A stretch of DNA of 64,000 nt from Melampsora larici-populina 98AG31. Its lineage: Eukaryota; Basidiomycota; Pucciniomycetes; Pucciniales; Melampsoraceae. Position numbers and translations under genes: made by a program. The number at the start of each line of letters is the position of its first letter. The first letter of the stretch is position 1. The stretch covers positions 808,798 to 872,797 of the forward strand of contig NW_006768765.1 of NCBI RefSeq assembly GCF_000204055.1, written 5' to 3'. This document shows positions 1 through 11,748 of the stretch, one piece after another. The notes beneath the pieces were generated by a model. That model saw only the letters and a program-made list of their open reading frames with translations. It had not been told where the DNA came from and made no database searches.

Positions 1-48
1 CCTTTGTCTTTGATAAATCGGCAAAGGACACTAGTAAATCTGGTCAGA

Positions 49-871
49 TCAAGGAAATTGTTTGATATTTCTTTTAGAATCTTCTGTGTGCTCAAATAGA
101 CCTGACACACACAGGCAGACATAGTGATATTGACCAGATCCAACACCCTGAGATGGCATGGAACCGTTCAGCGTTCCAGGAACCTCAATGAAAGAAGAAT
201 ACACACCATTGAGTTGTGTGCTGGCTTTAGGCTTCACAGAGAACAGACTCTGCGAGGTTGAAGTTGGTAGATTCTGTGTACGTTCAAAGTTTACCTTGGT
301 CATTGGACCAAAGTGGGTCTTGACCAAGGCACTGTTTACCTCAGCTGCAGCCATGAAAGCCTTACAACCTTGTTCCTGTCATGCCAACTAGGGTCAGCTA
401 GGATGTAAAAGCGGAACACTATGAAATGAGACTTGCCTGACTGCTGAGAGTCTTATCTAGCTGGATTTCTTTTGGAGGGATGCTAACAGCCACTACTCTA
501 CCCACTAAATTGACAAAAATGACTGTTTCTTCCTCACCTACAATTACTGGAGACTTGGATTGCTGAATTGCTAACTCATTTAGGGTGTTGATGTTTGGAT
601 ATTGTAGGGCAAAAGGTGTTGGAGATGCAGGGTGAGCGGTGAAGTGGTCAAGGGATTGCTTGATGTGTTGGACACAGGTGAGGAGGCTGTCCTGCCAACC
701 GGTGAGCGGTTTAAGGAGAGAGAAGTCATCCACAATCTTGTTGACACTGTTCGGAATGTCTCCGGGGTTAAGGTGGTGTGTGTGTTGCAGGAAATACGCT
801 AAGGCTAAGTCAAATTTAACAAGAATTACCCTGGTGTGTCCAAAGACGCCATGGAGGTAGTGTGCGACCAT
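49..871 (-). CDS. Unidentified minus-strand gene fragment
   Basis: Two adjacent minus-strand open stretches (871-419 and about 371-49) look like exons of one unrecognised gene. The first reads 150 residues with ordinary composition and a segment with alternating hydrophobic residues near its C-terminus (EETVIFVNLVGRVVAVSIP). Between them lie plausible splice signals: a GCAAGT-type donor near 435 and a TAG acceptor near 396. No catalytic motif is visible and no family is recognised. The surrounding DNA is repeat-rich, so this may belong to a transposon-associated multi-copy gene that the hAT element at 1.9-4.6 kb has separated from related fragments at 6.0-6.8 kb. That link is inference. Confidence 0.25.
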
Positions 872-1884
872 AGAACGGCGGCAATAGGTGCTTCAGAAAT
901 GATAAGCTGGGACATCTGGCCTAAGGTGTTTGGGTGCTTTGTGGTGCAAGGCTTTGGTTTGGTTGCGACACGTCAATTCTTAGTCTTCTTCAAAGTTTTT
1001 GGTTTGAGCTGAGCGCCTTTTGCCTTCTTGATTGTGGGAGGTGGTTTGGGCGCAGGAGCTTGTTTGGGTGCAGGATGTAGTTTGGTTGTGGGGGCTTGTT
1101 TGGTCAGAGGATCAGCAGCGGAAGTTGCACTAAGGCCAGAATAAATAGTGCAGCATTAGACAATGCCGAGATTTTCAAACTAGGAAAGCTAGTAGTACCT
1201 TGGTCCTTTGGGCGGCAGAGAATTGTCCAGGTCTGACAGGTCGGTGAGCTCTGACTTGTAGCTTGATTCGTTGGTGGTTGATTGTTGATTGTCGGATGGG
1301 AAGCTTGAGTTCGCGCACAGTTTGGGAGGACATCAAAATCTTGCTCCATGCATCCAAGAGCACATCCGGGTACCCTGTATGCATGCAGAATCAAGCTCAA
1401 ATATCAGGCTCAGAGCTATAATTCCTGAAGCAGGTTGCAAAAATTCATAATTGAAAAAGATAAAAATAAAGACAGGTATCAAACCTTTAGCTCTGAGAAG
1501 GGTCCTGGATGATGCATGGTGGATTGTTTTGCCAATGACAGTGGGTTCAATTGCGTTTCATGACTGACAGTACTTGAATAAAGGAAGATGGGCTTGTGCG
1601 ATGGTGAGCAATGTGAAATTTTAGTGGAACATCAGAAGGGTTCATTGGTGGGTAAGCCGTCACATTTTGACTGCAGTACCGTTACAGTCATTGAATTTGT
1701 GGTACCGGTACATAGGTCTGAGGCAGTGATGATGCGACCACAGTACCAGTAAATGAGTGTGAAGTGTGGTGAATAGGTTAAGGCGGTGAAAGTGTGACTA
1801 TGGCTGCGGTACCGGTACTGGGACTGGGACCAATGAATGCAATTTGGGTAACCGGTAACACCAGGTGCATGCTGTGATATACCT
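872..1884. other. Stretch without a supportable gene
   Basis: Only short overlapping reading frames with simple, basic or proline-rich composition occur here. The segment 960-1110 carries repeated GGTTTGG/GCTTGTTTGG-type words, which on the minus strand would read as a Lys/Pro-rich low-complexity peptide. The segment 1670-1860 is rich in GGTACCGGTAC-like words. No domain or credible exon chain was found. Confidence 0.4.
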
Positions 1885-1915
1885 TGCGCACTCACGTGGT
1901 GGGCGGGGCGCAATT

Positions 1916-1936
1916 GGCCTGCCCCAGGGGCAGGCC
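1916..1936. repeat. Perfect 10-bp-arm palindrome inside hAT1 left end
   Basis: GGCCTGCCCC, one A, then GGGGCAGGCC. Subterminal hairpins are common in hAT elements as transposase-binding or structural sequence; the role here is inferred from position only. Confidence 0.7.
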
Positions 1937-2094
1937 TTTTGGAGCCTAAATTGGAGGTGGCGTGCCCAATTTAGGTTTAGGTCTATTCCACCAAGTTACT
2001 GTGTGAAAAAAATTCAAATCACACTTCAAAGCACTCACCTTACAACATATCCTCAATCTCAAAGCCACCTTCAGCAATATAATCCTTCCATATC

Positions 2095-4396
2095 ATGCCA
2101 AAAACCAAATCCTCCTTGTCAAAGTCCGCCTCAGCCAAGTGGAACCAACCTACTGTCAGATTTGGAAAGTGATGGACAGCATTCTTGATGTCTGCTGAAC
2201 TGAACGCATCAACAAACCGCCGCCGGGCTCAATGTCAGCACTGTAAGGCTACGTTGGATGGAAAGTCAAGTGGATTATTTAATCATATCACCAAGAAATG
2301 CCCGTCAATCTCAATCTCAAAAAAGTCAGAATACAAACAGCTCATACTTGCTGAGCATAATGAGAAGACTGGGCGATCAAACTCTCAACCTGCAACGGAA
2401 ACTGGCTTAAGTGATGATGGCGCTTGCCCACTGGTTCCAAAGTCGAAACTCATCCATGATTTCAGCTCACTGCATCACTTCAGAACGTACAACAAGGCCA
2501 AGTTAGCTGATCTCGATGAAGAGCTTTTGAAATGCCTCATCTCGGGGAAGGTAGCCTTTAGATTCCTTCACTACAAATTTTTCTTGAACTATCAAAAAAT
2601 GCTAGCTGTATGTGTATTCAAGCCTCCTCCTCAATATCGGACGATGGAAAATGTACTTCCAATTTTACATGCTAAACACAAGATAGCAATCAAAGAGAAA
2701 TTGGCGAAACAGTCAAATTTGACCATCACTTTAGATGGCTGGACTGACGTATCAAAAAATAGTATATACGCAGTTTTAGTTTTACAAGGCACCGAAGTCA
2801 AGCAGTTCATTGATGTTCTCGAACTGAATCAAAAGCGTCATACCTCTGAAAATACCTTTTCCGCTTTCAGATCGGTGCTGTTGTCACTGATTCTCCATCA
2901 GTTATAATCACGTTTCGTGTGAGTCAACTTTTCAAGGTGCTTCTTGTTTCTTTTCACTGACTTGTGATCTCACATGAATGTTTCTCTCTCTTTGTGAAAT
3001 GATAGAAAATCATTGCTGAGGAACATCCAGCGATCATCACCTTACCCTGCTGTCTTCATGTTATCAACTTGGTTACTAAAGATATTCTGTCGCATACAAG
3101 CATGAAGGAAGTAGTCTCCAACAACAAAGAACTAGTCAATTTTTTTACCAAAGCTCATTATTGGATGCAATGGTTAGAGAACTGGCGAGTTATGGAGAAG
3201 GTCGGACACGGAATCAAAACTTTCTCCGAGACTCAATGGTTCTCTTTTTCCAAAGTCTGTCTGTATGTTCAATCACATGAACTCGGTTTTTGGAAATGTG
3301 TTGAGACTTTGATCAATTGATCAACGGACGCTCCTGCAATCAAGAAAAGTATTTGGGACATTGTTTACAATTGGCTTCACTTTGCTTCAAATGATCTCTT
3401 AGTCCGAGTACTCCAGCCAGTTGTTGATACAATTGCAAAATTAGAACGTGCGAATACTACCGTTGGCAAAGTTTGGAGCAAGGTGATTGTGTTGTACATA
3501 AAGCTCAAAGATATGAAAGTTGAAGCTCAATATTCAACTTTCAAGTCTCACTGTATTCAAATAATCAACAAGCAATGCAAAGTCTTTGATGAACCGGCCT
3601 ACATCCTTGGATTTTTCCTGACACCTCAGTTTCGTCAAATGGCTGCGTCTCAAAAATACGATATCAATTACTTCACGCGAGCTGTAGTCAAAATTGCGAA
3701 AGTTTGGAAGTTTAAACAGATTGAATGTAAAAACCTCATCACACAAGTCTTACAATACTACAACTCCAAGGGTCCATTTTGTATACCTCCAGATGGCAAG
3801 TTGTGATTTCTCATGATCATATCGGATGTGATAATGTAACTAATCTTGATTATTGTTTAGCTTCATCTGCCATGAATTACTGGTTGAAGGTATCAGCTAA
3901 TCCACAAACTCAAGAGCTCAAGTCGTTTGCCATCAAGCTCTTAGAAATTGTACCCCACGCTGCGGGTGTTGAAAGCCTCTTTTCGCGGATGGGTTCTCAA
4001 AAGACCAAGTCGCGCCCTCGAATGGATGTCTCAACTTTAAAGATGATGTCTCAAATTGAGATGGACCTTGAATCTGAGCAACCAAATTGTGTGGCCAAAT
4101 TGATCAACAATAACAATCAAACTGCTGCTACTGATGAATTACAAGATTTAGATCCTCAATTTGAAGATCTTGATCAAGTTCAAGAGTTTGAAAATAGAGT
4201 TCATGGTGAAGATGAGTTGGATCAGGAAAAAGACCAAGAGGATATTACTGAGAGTGGTTTTATAGACACTCTGTTTGATTTAACATTATTCAATATTAGA
4301 GTTGAAGCAGAACATGCTGTTGCTATTGTTTTAGATGAGGGATCTGAGAATGAAGATTGGGATGAGGAGGATCTTTTCAATGATTTACTTCAATAA
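2095..4396 (+). pseudogene. hAT family transposase, degraded
   Basis: Reads as a hAT transposase: an N-terminal BED-type zinc finger (CQHCKATL...H...C, near 2230-2310), the hAT core around LDGWTD (near 2730), a CCLHVINL segment after an intron (2919-3004, GTGAGT...ATAG), and the C-terminal dimerisation region (PHAAGVESLFSRMG, near 3955). The frame is broken by TGA at 2170-2172, a frame change near 2870, TGA at 3318-3320 and another frame change near 3780-3800, after which the C-terminus stays open to a stop at 4396. Family members are about 600-800 residues, so the gene is nearly full length but cannot make one protein unless the frame changes are unrecognised introns. The acidic C-terminal tail (Asp/Glu-rich, last ~100 residues) is unusual. 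Confidence 0.85.
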
Positions 4397-5084
4397 ATGT
4401 TCATTAGATGTGCAGCAGAACTGTTATGAAATACGAAAAAGTGCTTTCTGATGTTGTTTAGCAGGTTTTTTACCTTTTTTTTGATTTTTGGGGGATTGTG
4501 ACACCTCAGAGGCACGCCTCTGCGCCCCCACTATAGGTGTGCCTTTGTAACAGTCAAAATCCGCGCCTGGGCCTGCCCAAAATTCAAAACCCGGGCCCAC
4601 CACGTGATTGCGCACACATAATTGCTGAGCTTGTCTTGTGCGCACATGATTGGGTGTGCCATGCATCTGGCTTTATACACGAGATGTGGCGGCCTGCTGT
4701 GTTGTTGTAAATTGCATCTTGGTCAAGTACTTCACGACTTAAGGAAGAGGTAGTTGTGTGATAAAGCTGAAGAGGGTACAGGGTTAGAGAGTTTTGTAGT
4801 ATGTGTTATGGTTGAATGTCTGAATGTCAGGTTTCATGAGATGGATAGGTATACAATGTTTGAAGCTGTCTGAATCAGGATAGTTGGTTAGGAATGTATG
4901 ATGGATTGGTCCACAAAACCAACTGAGTCTTTACGCTTTGAGAATAGTCATCATTATCTACGTGTCTGTGTGCCTGTGGTTGTGTGTGAACCCCTGTTTT
5001 ATCAGAGTTTTTCTTTGTCATGTGTGTGCGGTTGTTTTTCATATATACCTTGACCCTCTCAAGCTCTCTCTTTCCTCCTCACCA

Positions 5085-5516
5085 TTGGAAATTGAAAGCT
5101 CAAGAGTAAGTCTTTTTATTCTACATACTACACTTAACATTATCTGGACTGTTCTCACTCTCTTGTTTTGATCTTTTTACTTTCTACTTTGTATCCTGCT
5201 TTCCTGCAGGTAAGGCATTGATCCTTCTGCCGTTGTTCATTTCATCTATTCGAGAGAGACTCATAGAGCTCACATCTCAAACCTGTCTGTCCAGGTAAAT
5301 AGTGTTACACTTTATTAGCCTTTCATTTTTATCTTGTTCTCTCTCTTAGTTTGTCAGAAGTTATGACCGTTGGAAATTGAAAGCTCAAGAATCTTTTTAC
5401 TTTCTCCTTTGTATCCTGCTTTCCTGCAGGTAAGGTGTTGATCCTTCCTCCATTGTTCATTTCATCTATTTGAGATAGACTCATAGAGCTCACATCTCAA
5501 ACCTGTCTGTCCAGGT
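5085..5516. repeat. Imperfect direct duplication (5085-5296 and 5370-5516)
   Basis: The segment starting TTGGAAATTGAAAGCTCAAG and ending CCTGTCTGTCCAGGT occurs twice in tandem. The first copy carries about 65 extra bases beginning GTAAGT directly after CTCAAGA, absent from the second. The repeat lies in a gene-free stretch (4615-5977) where the only open frame (4938-5171) is short and hydrophobic with no support. Confidence 0.75.
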
Positions 5517-5977
5517 TTCTTATTGCTCTATTGCGTAGATTACAATCCGTATCAAGTCATTTCATGCTGCTCTGCTGGTCAGGAGTTCTGAGGGAATTTG
5601 TTATGATTCACATTGCATTCGGACTTCTGACAAATTGGGTTTTTGTATATGGGTAGGTAGTAAATTTCAATTTTGTGAATGGAAAGGTAGGATATGAGGA
5701 TTAAAAATCACATCAGGTCACTGGCACATCAGGAACCACGACTAAAGGGTAACATCTGGCTAGAATATCTTTGTTCCAAGTGCGCATCATACTTTTGTTG
5801 TTCATGATGGCTGCTGGGCCAGCAGACAGCATGTCCAGAGTCACCTTGTAATTGGGAGTCTGGTCAACTGCAAGCCGAATGCCATTTGAAAAAATGGTGT
5901 GTCATAATTGGACATCACAGTTCTTTGTCTTTGGATGCATATGTACCCTTGGCTTGAGCAGTTTACGGTTGATATTC
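5517..5977. other. Gene-free stretch
   Basis: No credible exon, repeat end or RNA gene was seen between the direct duplication and the minus-strand fragments that follow. Confidence 0.35.
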
Positions 5978-6785
5978 TTAAGGTGATTCACTGGAAGGCC
6001 ATGATGATGATGAGGTCAATGTTTGATGTATTACACATCCATGCATATAAGCTTGTGTGATGTGACTTACTAACAAGCTTGTTGAGATTTGATGTGAAGT
6101 CCTTACAAAGTTGGGCGTTTGCACTTGTTCCAGTGGTTTTTTGCTTGGAGTGGGCAAAATTGCAACTGGTGACTGATCGATCAAACCTCTCAAGGAGGTG
6201 GTTGGGAGATGAGAAACTTCTGAGGTACACCGGATCAGAGCTGAACTCTTTGGTCCAGCCAGCCATAGGGTTGGTAGTTGTTGAGTTCCAAGACAGGGTC
6301 ATGAGGTGGAAATGCATGCCGTACGTTTTGTGCGCAAGTTGAAGCTGGGTAAACAAACAAACAAACAGTCTATGTTAACATTAAACTCACATCAGTACAG
6401 TAAAAGTAATTCATACTAAGGTATGAATATGTTCAATCTGCCGTATGCCCTTCTCCTGAAACTTAAAACTCTGTTTAGCATTATGACTGAGAGCAAGTTT
6501 GTGTTTAACTTTGTTGACATTCACAGGCCTTTCAAATTTGGATCAATAGTGTGGTTCTTCTTCATTGAGGACTTTGTGAGGCTTGATTTTGTCCGGGTCA
6601 TTCTTGTTTGATATGACAAGTGTGATGTGATTGAAGAGTGGTTTTTCAAAAATGTGTACATTGGGGGTGGTTTTAAGTTCCTGCCAAGCATTAGATACTA
6701 CATTGTTGTATGTTGCCATGTGTTTGTTATGTATCACATCACTTTCTTTGTCACCGGTTTTGAGTTCCATTTGAGGCACTGAGAA
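5978..6785 (-). CDS. Unidentified minus-strand gene fragments
   Basis: Two open stretches on the minus strand (about 6785-6543 and 6356-5978) have protein-like composition and could be exons of one gene, but no motif or family is recognised. An ATG near 6770 would start the first stretch (MELKTGDKESD...). The 5' side is cut off by the Harbinger-type MITE starting at 6824, so the gene may be truncated. It could be related to the fragment at 49-871, with hAT1 inserted between; this is a guess from order and strand only. Confidence 0.2.
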
Positions 6786-6823
6786 AAGCAAGGGCAGGAC
6801 TTAGTAGCCATTTTGGACAATGA

Positions 6824-7783
6824 GAGCACCCACTATGGTTGCGTTAACGACGTGATTTAGCGTTACCGTAACACTAAAATACCCACAGGTCCACTATGGA
6901 CCTGTTTTAGACCTGCAGTCCGTACGACCGCGTCAAATCTTGCACTCCGTGTGTTCAGATCTACGCAAGCCTACGACTTGATTTATCGTAGGATAATCGA
7001 TCAACAACTGTATTTTTCAAAACCTCAACTTCAAAACCTCAACTTCAACACTTCAAACTTCAAGTCCAAAGCTCAGCCTTCAAACTTCAAACCTCATCCT
7101 CAAAAGTCGACTTCAATACACCATATTTTGGAACATCCTTCGAATCGAATCGATTTCAATCAAGGGTTGATATTTTTCCTATCATAAAAACAACCCTTAC
7201 TCTACTTGTTTCAACTTTACTCACGACTTGTGTAGATTATCATTATTAATTAACCATGAAATACTCTTGTTGTCCTTGTAAATTTCTGCTACAATGAAAT
7301 CTGAATGTGCAATATCACCCTACATCTTATAGTTTTGTGAGACACCTCAAAAATTCAGGTGTGACATAGTCATCATACAATCAATCAGCACACTGAGCTC
7401 GATCTTGATCTATTCAGATTCAATTCCGAGGTGGTGGAGGTGGTGTGTGAGGCCTATCAAAGAAGAAGACAAGTCTGTCAAATTCTTGTTGTTTCTCATC
7501 GTTGTCGTTTGAAGACTTCAAAAGACGGTCGATGTCTTTTCAAGGAATTTGGAGCGGGCATTGGTGAATGGCTTTTTGGATTGAGTTTATGATAAATTCA
7601 TTTCAAAATCAAACCACTGTGGATCTGATTGATTCACAGTGATTTATCTTTGGTAAATCACACTTAACATCATCCCGTAGTGGATTTCATGCGGTTACCA
7701 TCTTTGGTAAATCACGCATGATCAAATTTCGCGCTCAGGAATGCAAATTTTACGATAAATCACTGTCACCATAGTGGGTGCTC
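6824..7783. mobile_element. PIF/Harbinger-type nonautonomous element (MITE)
   Basis: A perfect terminal inverted repeat of at least 16 bp (GAGCACCCACTATGGT at 6824-6839, inverse at 7768-7783) encloses 960 bp without a transposase. It is flanked by TGA on both sides (6821-6823 and 7784-7786). A 3-bp TNA-type duplication and GAGC-starting termini resemble PIF/Harbinger elements. Interior GATTTATC/GGTAAATCA words recur in both orientations. The reading frame at 6951-7187 is probably not a gene. Confidence 0.8.
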
Positions 7784-8009
7784 TGAGTGGTTGAAATACT
7801 TACTGATGTTGTCTTCCGTGGCAACCTTGCTGAATTTGCAAAATACATGTTACAGGGTGGTTTCATCCTTGTGGATGGCCCAATGGCTGAAGTAGAGGTG
7901 ATGGTAATAGGAATAAGGTCAGCATGGCTTGTCCCAAGCTAATAGAGACATGGATGGGCAGGTCACTGACACTCCATATTTCAGTGTGTCGTAGGATATG
8001 CCGCCGGTG
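7784..8009. other. Short spacer between MITE and repeat R1
   Basis: No gene is visible. It joins the Harbinger-type MITE to the start of the R1 repeat. Confidence 0.4.
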
Positions 8010-10660
8010 TAGTATTTAAAGCTCAACAAGAGCTTTACAACACCTAAGAAGGGATAATCTACTACGTGTAATATAGTAGAAGTTGCCTAAAGACTGCCTT
8101 CTTCAAAGAAACCAGCACAAGGGCACTTGCTGACCACTTTGTGATAACAGAAAAAAAGATAAAGGCACCAGAGAAATATCTCAATACTGTTGTAAGTATT
8201 ATTCCCAGATTTTAAGAGCACAAATTCCACAAACTATGTTTATTACTAGCAATACTGTTGTAAGTACGATTCCCAAAGAGACTTATAGTCTTTAACACAC
8301 GTGAATAAATTTCTCATTGCTTTGAAGGGGCGGATTTAAGTGATCTTAGTACAAATATAGTAAATAAATGATGATTATAACACTACAACAAAGGTATAAG
8401 ATGCAGAAAGTGGAAAAACAATCCCAAAATCATCAAGGAGTACTTATATCCACATGTAACAACCTCTACAATAGTCAACAGCCTCAAAAACCAGCCAAAT
8501 CCGCCTAAAGAACCCTAAAAACCATATGATGACGCAATGTAATGATCTTGTTACTAATGTATGATGTAATTTTCACAGCCAAAAGTGATTCATGACACAA
8601 TGACTCAATGTACAGCACTTCTTAAGATGAATACAGGTGATTTTTTCCTTGTAAACCAGCTGCAAACCAATGTTTGAGATTACAATGTTTTTCAGATGGG
8701 GTCCAATTTTGAACTACTATAGTACATCTTTCATTTATCACACCCATGTTACCTCCTTCTGATGAGTGATGAGTAAGATATTGAGTTGTGAAGTTAAGGT
8801 TTTTGGTGTTACATGCTGACTTGTGACTGTAAATTTGAGATTCACACCAATTTCTTATTTCCCTTATGACTTTTTTCATAAACCTCCTCTACCAGTGATT
8901 TAAAGTTTGTAGATTATGTAATCTACTCTTTTGCGTTGAATGAGCTATCTACCATCACAATCTGATGTCATTTGACATATGTAATGAGCTGAAAACCTTC
9001 ATTTTTGACAAAATTCACCCATTTTCTTCACTTTTCACAGCTGCTACAGCGCGCAAAAGCTAATCTCAACTACAGGTCCTCCGGCAAAATAAATTTGAAT
9101 TTCAAACTCAATGTTATAGATATTGGCGTAACCTTTCACACCTTTTTGTGATAGTTCTGGAATCATGGGACTGGCTAGGATTCTGATACCATGGTCCATA
9201 GGACCCAGGGACCCCCCCAATTTTCTTTTTCACCAGCCTAAAAATTGGGACCCATACCTAAGCCACCTAATTAAGCCCTTAGGTACCTAGTTTATGTGTG
9301 TAAGTACCTAGCTTATGTGTGTAAGTATCTGGCTTATGTACTTAAGTACCTGGCCTACGTCTTAAGAGCCTATATTATGTCCTGTGGGTCCTAGCTTAAG
9401 TCTTTACGGTCTTAGCTTAAGTTCTTACAATCCTACCTTTCAGCTCCTCTGAGCAATTAGGGAGCAGAGTAGCTCTTTGAGAAATCTCACAAGATCAGTT
9501 AGCAAAAAACACTCACCATCTGTAGACAAGAAGTATGAAAAGCAGTCACCAAGTGCAAGTAATTTCAAAAGCATTTGAGTAGGGTGTCTGGGATGATTGA
9601 TGGGTTATCTGATGATGAGCAGATTGATAATTGTAATGATTGAGTCTATGTAAAGATGAGTCTTTGTAAAGAGCATGACACTGTAAAGACCGTGACATTG
9701 TAACGATCAATCTGAGGTAAAGAGTGAGTTAAGGTACAAATTGCTTTGAGGTTAAGGGTCAAGTTAAGGCAAAGATCAATATGATGTCAAGATTGAGACA
9801 ATGTAAAGATCAAGTTGTTTGTTTCAAAGTGTAACCATATTGAAAGGATGACAAGACCATGCAAATGATATTATCAAAAGGCAAAAGTTGAGAAGTCAGA
9901 TAGAGCAAGAAAATACCAAATACCACACGGATCAACAGATCAGGATGATAAGGAGAAAGGATTGAGTGAAAAAATGATGTTTTGAGAGTGTGTATTGCCT
10001 CTGTAGCACATTCCTCACGGCTGAAAAGTCTGGATTTTTCTTTGACCAACAATTGGGATCGGGTAAAGCTGTAGTTGAGATTAGCCTTTACGCACTGTAC
10101 TCTCTTTTTCTTGCTCATGTAATATGACATCATCTTCTATAACCTCAAAAATCCCAGAAAATCCTCTTGGCAACCTTAATTTCCACTATTACCACCATTA
10201 CTTATGTAAACTACACGTATAACCCTTGTTTACCATCCTCGAAAAAGTACCTTTCTGATGATAACTTCTGTTTCCCCTTATCAACCTTCAAGATTAAAAT
10301 TGTTACTGTATAATAAAATGTTGTTCTTTCATATTCTAACCTCATAAAAGTCATAACTCTATTATTAATACCCTAAAAACCATTTTCCAACCTTTATACC
10401 TATATTTTTGATTTTTTTTGCTTTTTCCGTCTTTTTGTAATAACTTTGTAAGTAAACGATAATGATCTTAAGAATATATTTGAAATGAGATGACATAATC
10501 TTGAGCCAATAACTACACATAAGCCTATAAGAGCTTCAATTGATCTGAAAACCCCCATTTCAAATTTTCTGCTACACTGAAGTTTTCTAATAACTTGATA
10601 TTGATAAAGTAATGATGATTAATTTTCTTGATTGATCCCATAAATAGATCACCACACCAG
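8010..10660 (+). repeat. Unclassified repeat R1, copy 1 (interrupted)
   Basis: About 1.6 kb of this interval aligns, in order and on the same strand, with 36645-39205: both start near GTAGTATTTAAAGCTCAACA, both carry the AATACTGTTGTAAGTA and GATTTTTTCCTTGTAAAC words, and both end near TGATCCCATAAAT. Copy 1 is interrupted by a 1.05-kb mariner-like insertion at 9047-10097. No coding sequence, LTR or terminal inverted repeat was recognised, so its class is open. A partial inverted copy lies at 13850-14245. Confidence 0.8.
9047..10097. mobile_element. Tc1/mariner-like nonautonomous element
   Basis: About 29-bp inverted repeats (CAGCGCGCAAAAGCTAATCT... from 9047 and its near-exact inverse ending at 10097) are flanked by TA on both sides (9045-9046 and 10098-10099). 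CAG termini with a TA duplication fit the Tc1/mariner/pogo group. Repeat R1 copy 2 lacks this segment at the matching point near 38670, giving an empty site. The interior holds degenerate 20-bp-scale repeats (CTTATGTGTGTAAGTA family, about 9282-9430; TGTAAAGA family, about 9640-9810). No transposase frame was recognised. Confidence 0.75.
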
Positions 10661-11432
10661 AAAGACACAAAAATTCCAAGCGCACTGTCAGCTCCTCTCC
10701 AAGTGATTGGGCTTCACCAAGAATGCTCGGCGGAATTTGGTTATTGCCTTTAGATTTGGTGCACTTGTGGTAATGTTTGATCTCTGTAGGACTCCATCTT
10801 TTGGTCAGTTCTTGGTAGTTTCCAAGCGTGGGTTTTACTGGTGGATTTTTGGCTAGAGGAATCCCCAAATTATCACAAGGTTGAGCAGGTTACTCAGGAT
10901 GAGGGAGTTTGGTAGCATGGTCGATCTTTGAGTTTGAATCCTTGATCTTGGTGGGTCTCCTGCACTTCTTTGTTGGCGCAGCTGCCACATCATCCTGTTC
11001 AGATTCTGTGGTACATAATGATTGGTCAGCAAAGGGGGATTACTCTGATTGGGAAAATTACCAGACCATTCTCATGTTCCTCCGCAAGGGATACATTTGA
11101 CTCTATATTGGAATCTGAATCTGAATATGATTATGTTGCAGAATGAAGATCTGAAGATCAGCCTCAAAATCATGGGGACAAATAATTATAATTTACTTTT
11201 GTAACTCAAAGGGCTGTCACACTGAGACTTTTCAGCATTGTCTCCATCTGTCAAGGCAGCCAAGTCAAGAATCAGCAAGGGCAATATATATGACAGAGAG
11301 AGTATGATGGTGATAGTAGTAAAGCTCCGACCTTGGTCAGGCTTAATGGTGTTTGTATTTCCGGCTCGAGTGTGTTGGGTCGTGGGTCCTGTGGAGGCTG
11401 AGACTCTGGCCTTCTTGTTACAATTTGGGGCC
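10660..11432 (-). CDS. Unidentified minus-strand gene, 3' end cut by repeat R1
   Basis: A minus-strand ATG at 11432 opens a basic N-terminus (MAPNCNKKARVS...), followed by a plausible intron (GTCGGA...TTGACAG, about 11331-11246) and short exons near 11245-11190, 11070-10895 and 10850-10660. The last reads a Lys-rich segment (ELTKRWSPTEIKHYHKC) and runs into the border of repeat R1, so the gene is probably truncated there. No domain was recognised. The basic opening resembles N-termini of rust transposon-associated gene families, but that is an impression and not a match. Confidence 0.25.
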
Positions 11433-11748
11433 ATTTGAAAAATGGGAACAAGGTTAAGAATGAATAACAAAGTGCAATGCTGGGATACTGGGAATGCTTA
11501 GAGTGATATGTGATGCATGCAGGGTTGGATTTGGGTAGAGTAGTGGAGTCAAGCTGTGGGTGTACCTAATTGGGTTGGGTGTTTACAGTTGACAAGTGAT
11601 AAGTGGGGGAGGTTTTTGGTTGACGGGTTGATACTTAGGTTGTCCTACCTAGGTAGCATACAATAAACTTGTTGTTGACGGGTTGATATTTAGGTTTGTT
11701 ACACACATTCGTAAGTAGGTAGACTTAAAACAAGGAGGGTATAATGAG

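Larger units (their letters stand above)
1885..4614 (+). mobile_element. Decayed hAT DNA transposon (hAT1)
   Basis: A 20-bp imperfect inverted repeat (19 of 20 matching) brackets a hAT transposase relic: TGCGCACTCACGTGGTGGGC at 1885-1904 faces its inverse at 4595-4614. A perfect palindrome of two 10-bp arms lies just inside the left end (1916-1936), and GC-rich hairpin-like sequence lies inside the right end (about 4505-4525). I could not find an 8-bp target duplication next to the inverted repeats, so the true ends may lie slightly further out; similar CCAGRTGCATG-like words occur at 1861 and, inverted, near 4660. Confidence 0.65.

Noticed and set aside
4938..5171. Hydrophobic 77-residue open frame
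   Set aside because: Short, T-rich DNA and partly inside the direct duplication; no start context or partner exon.
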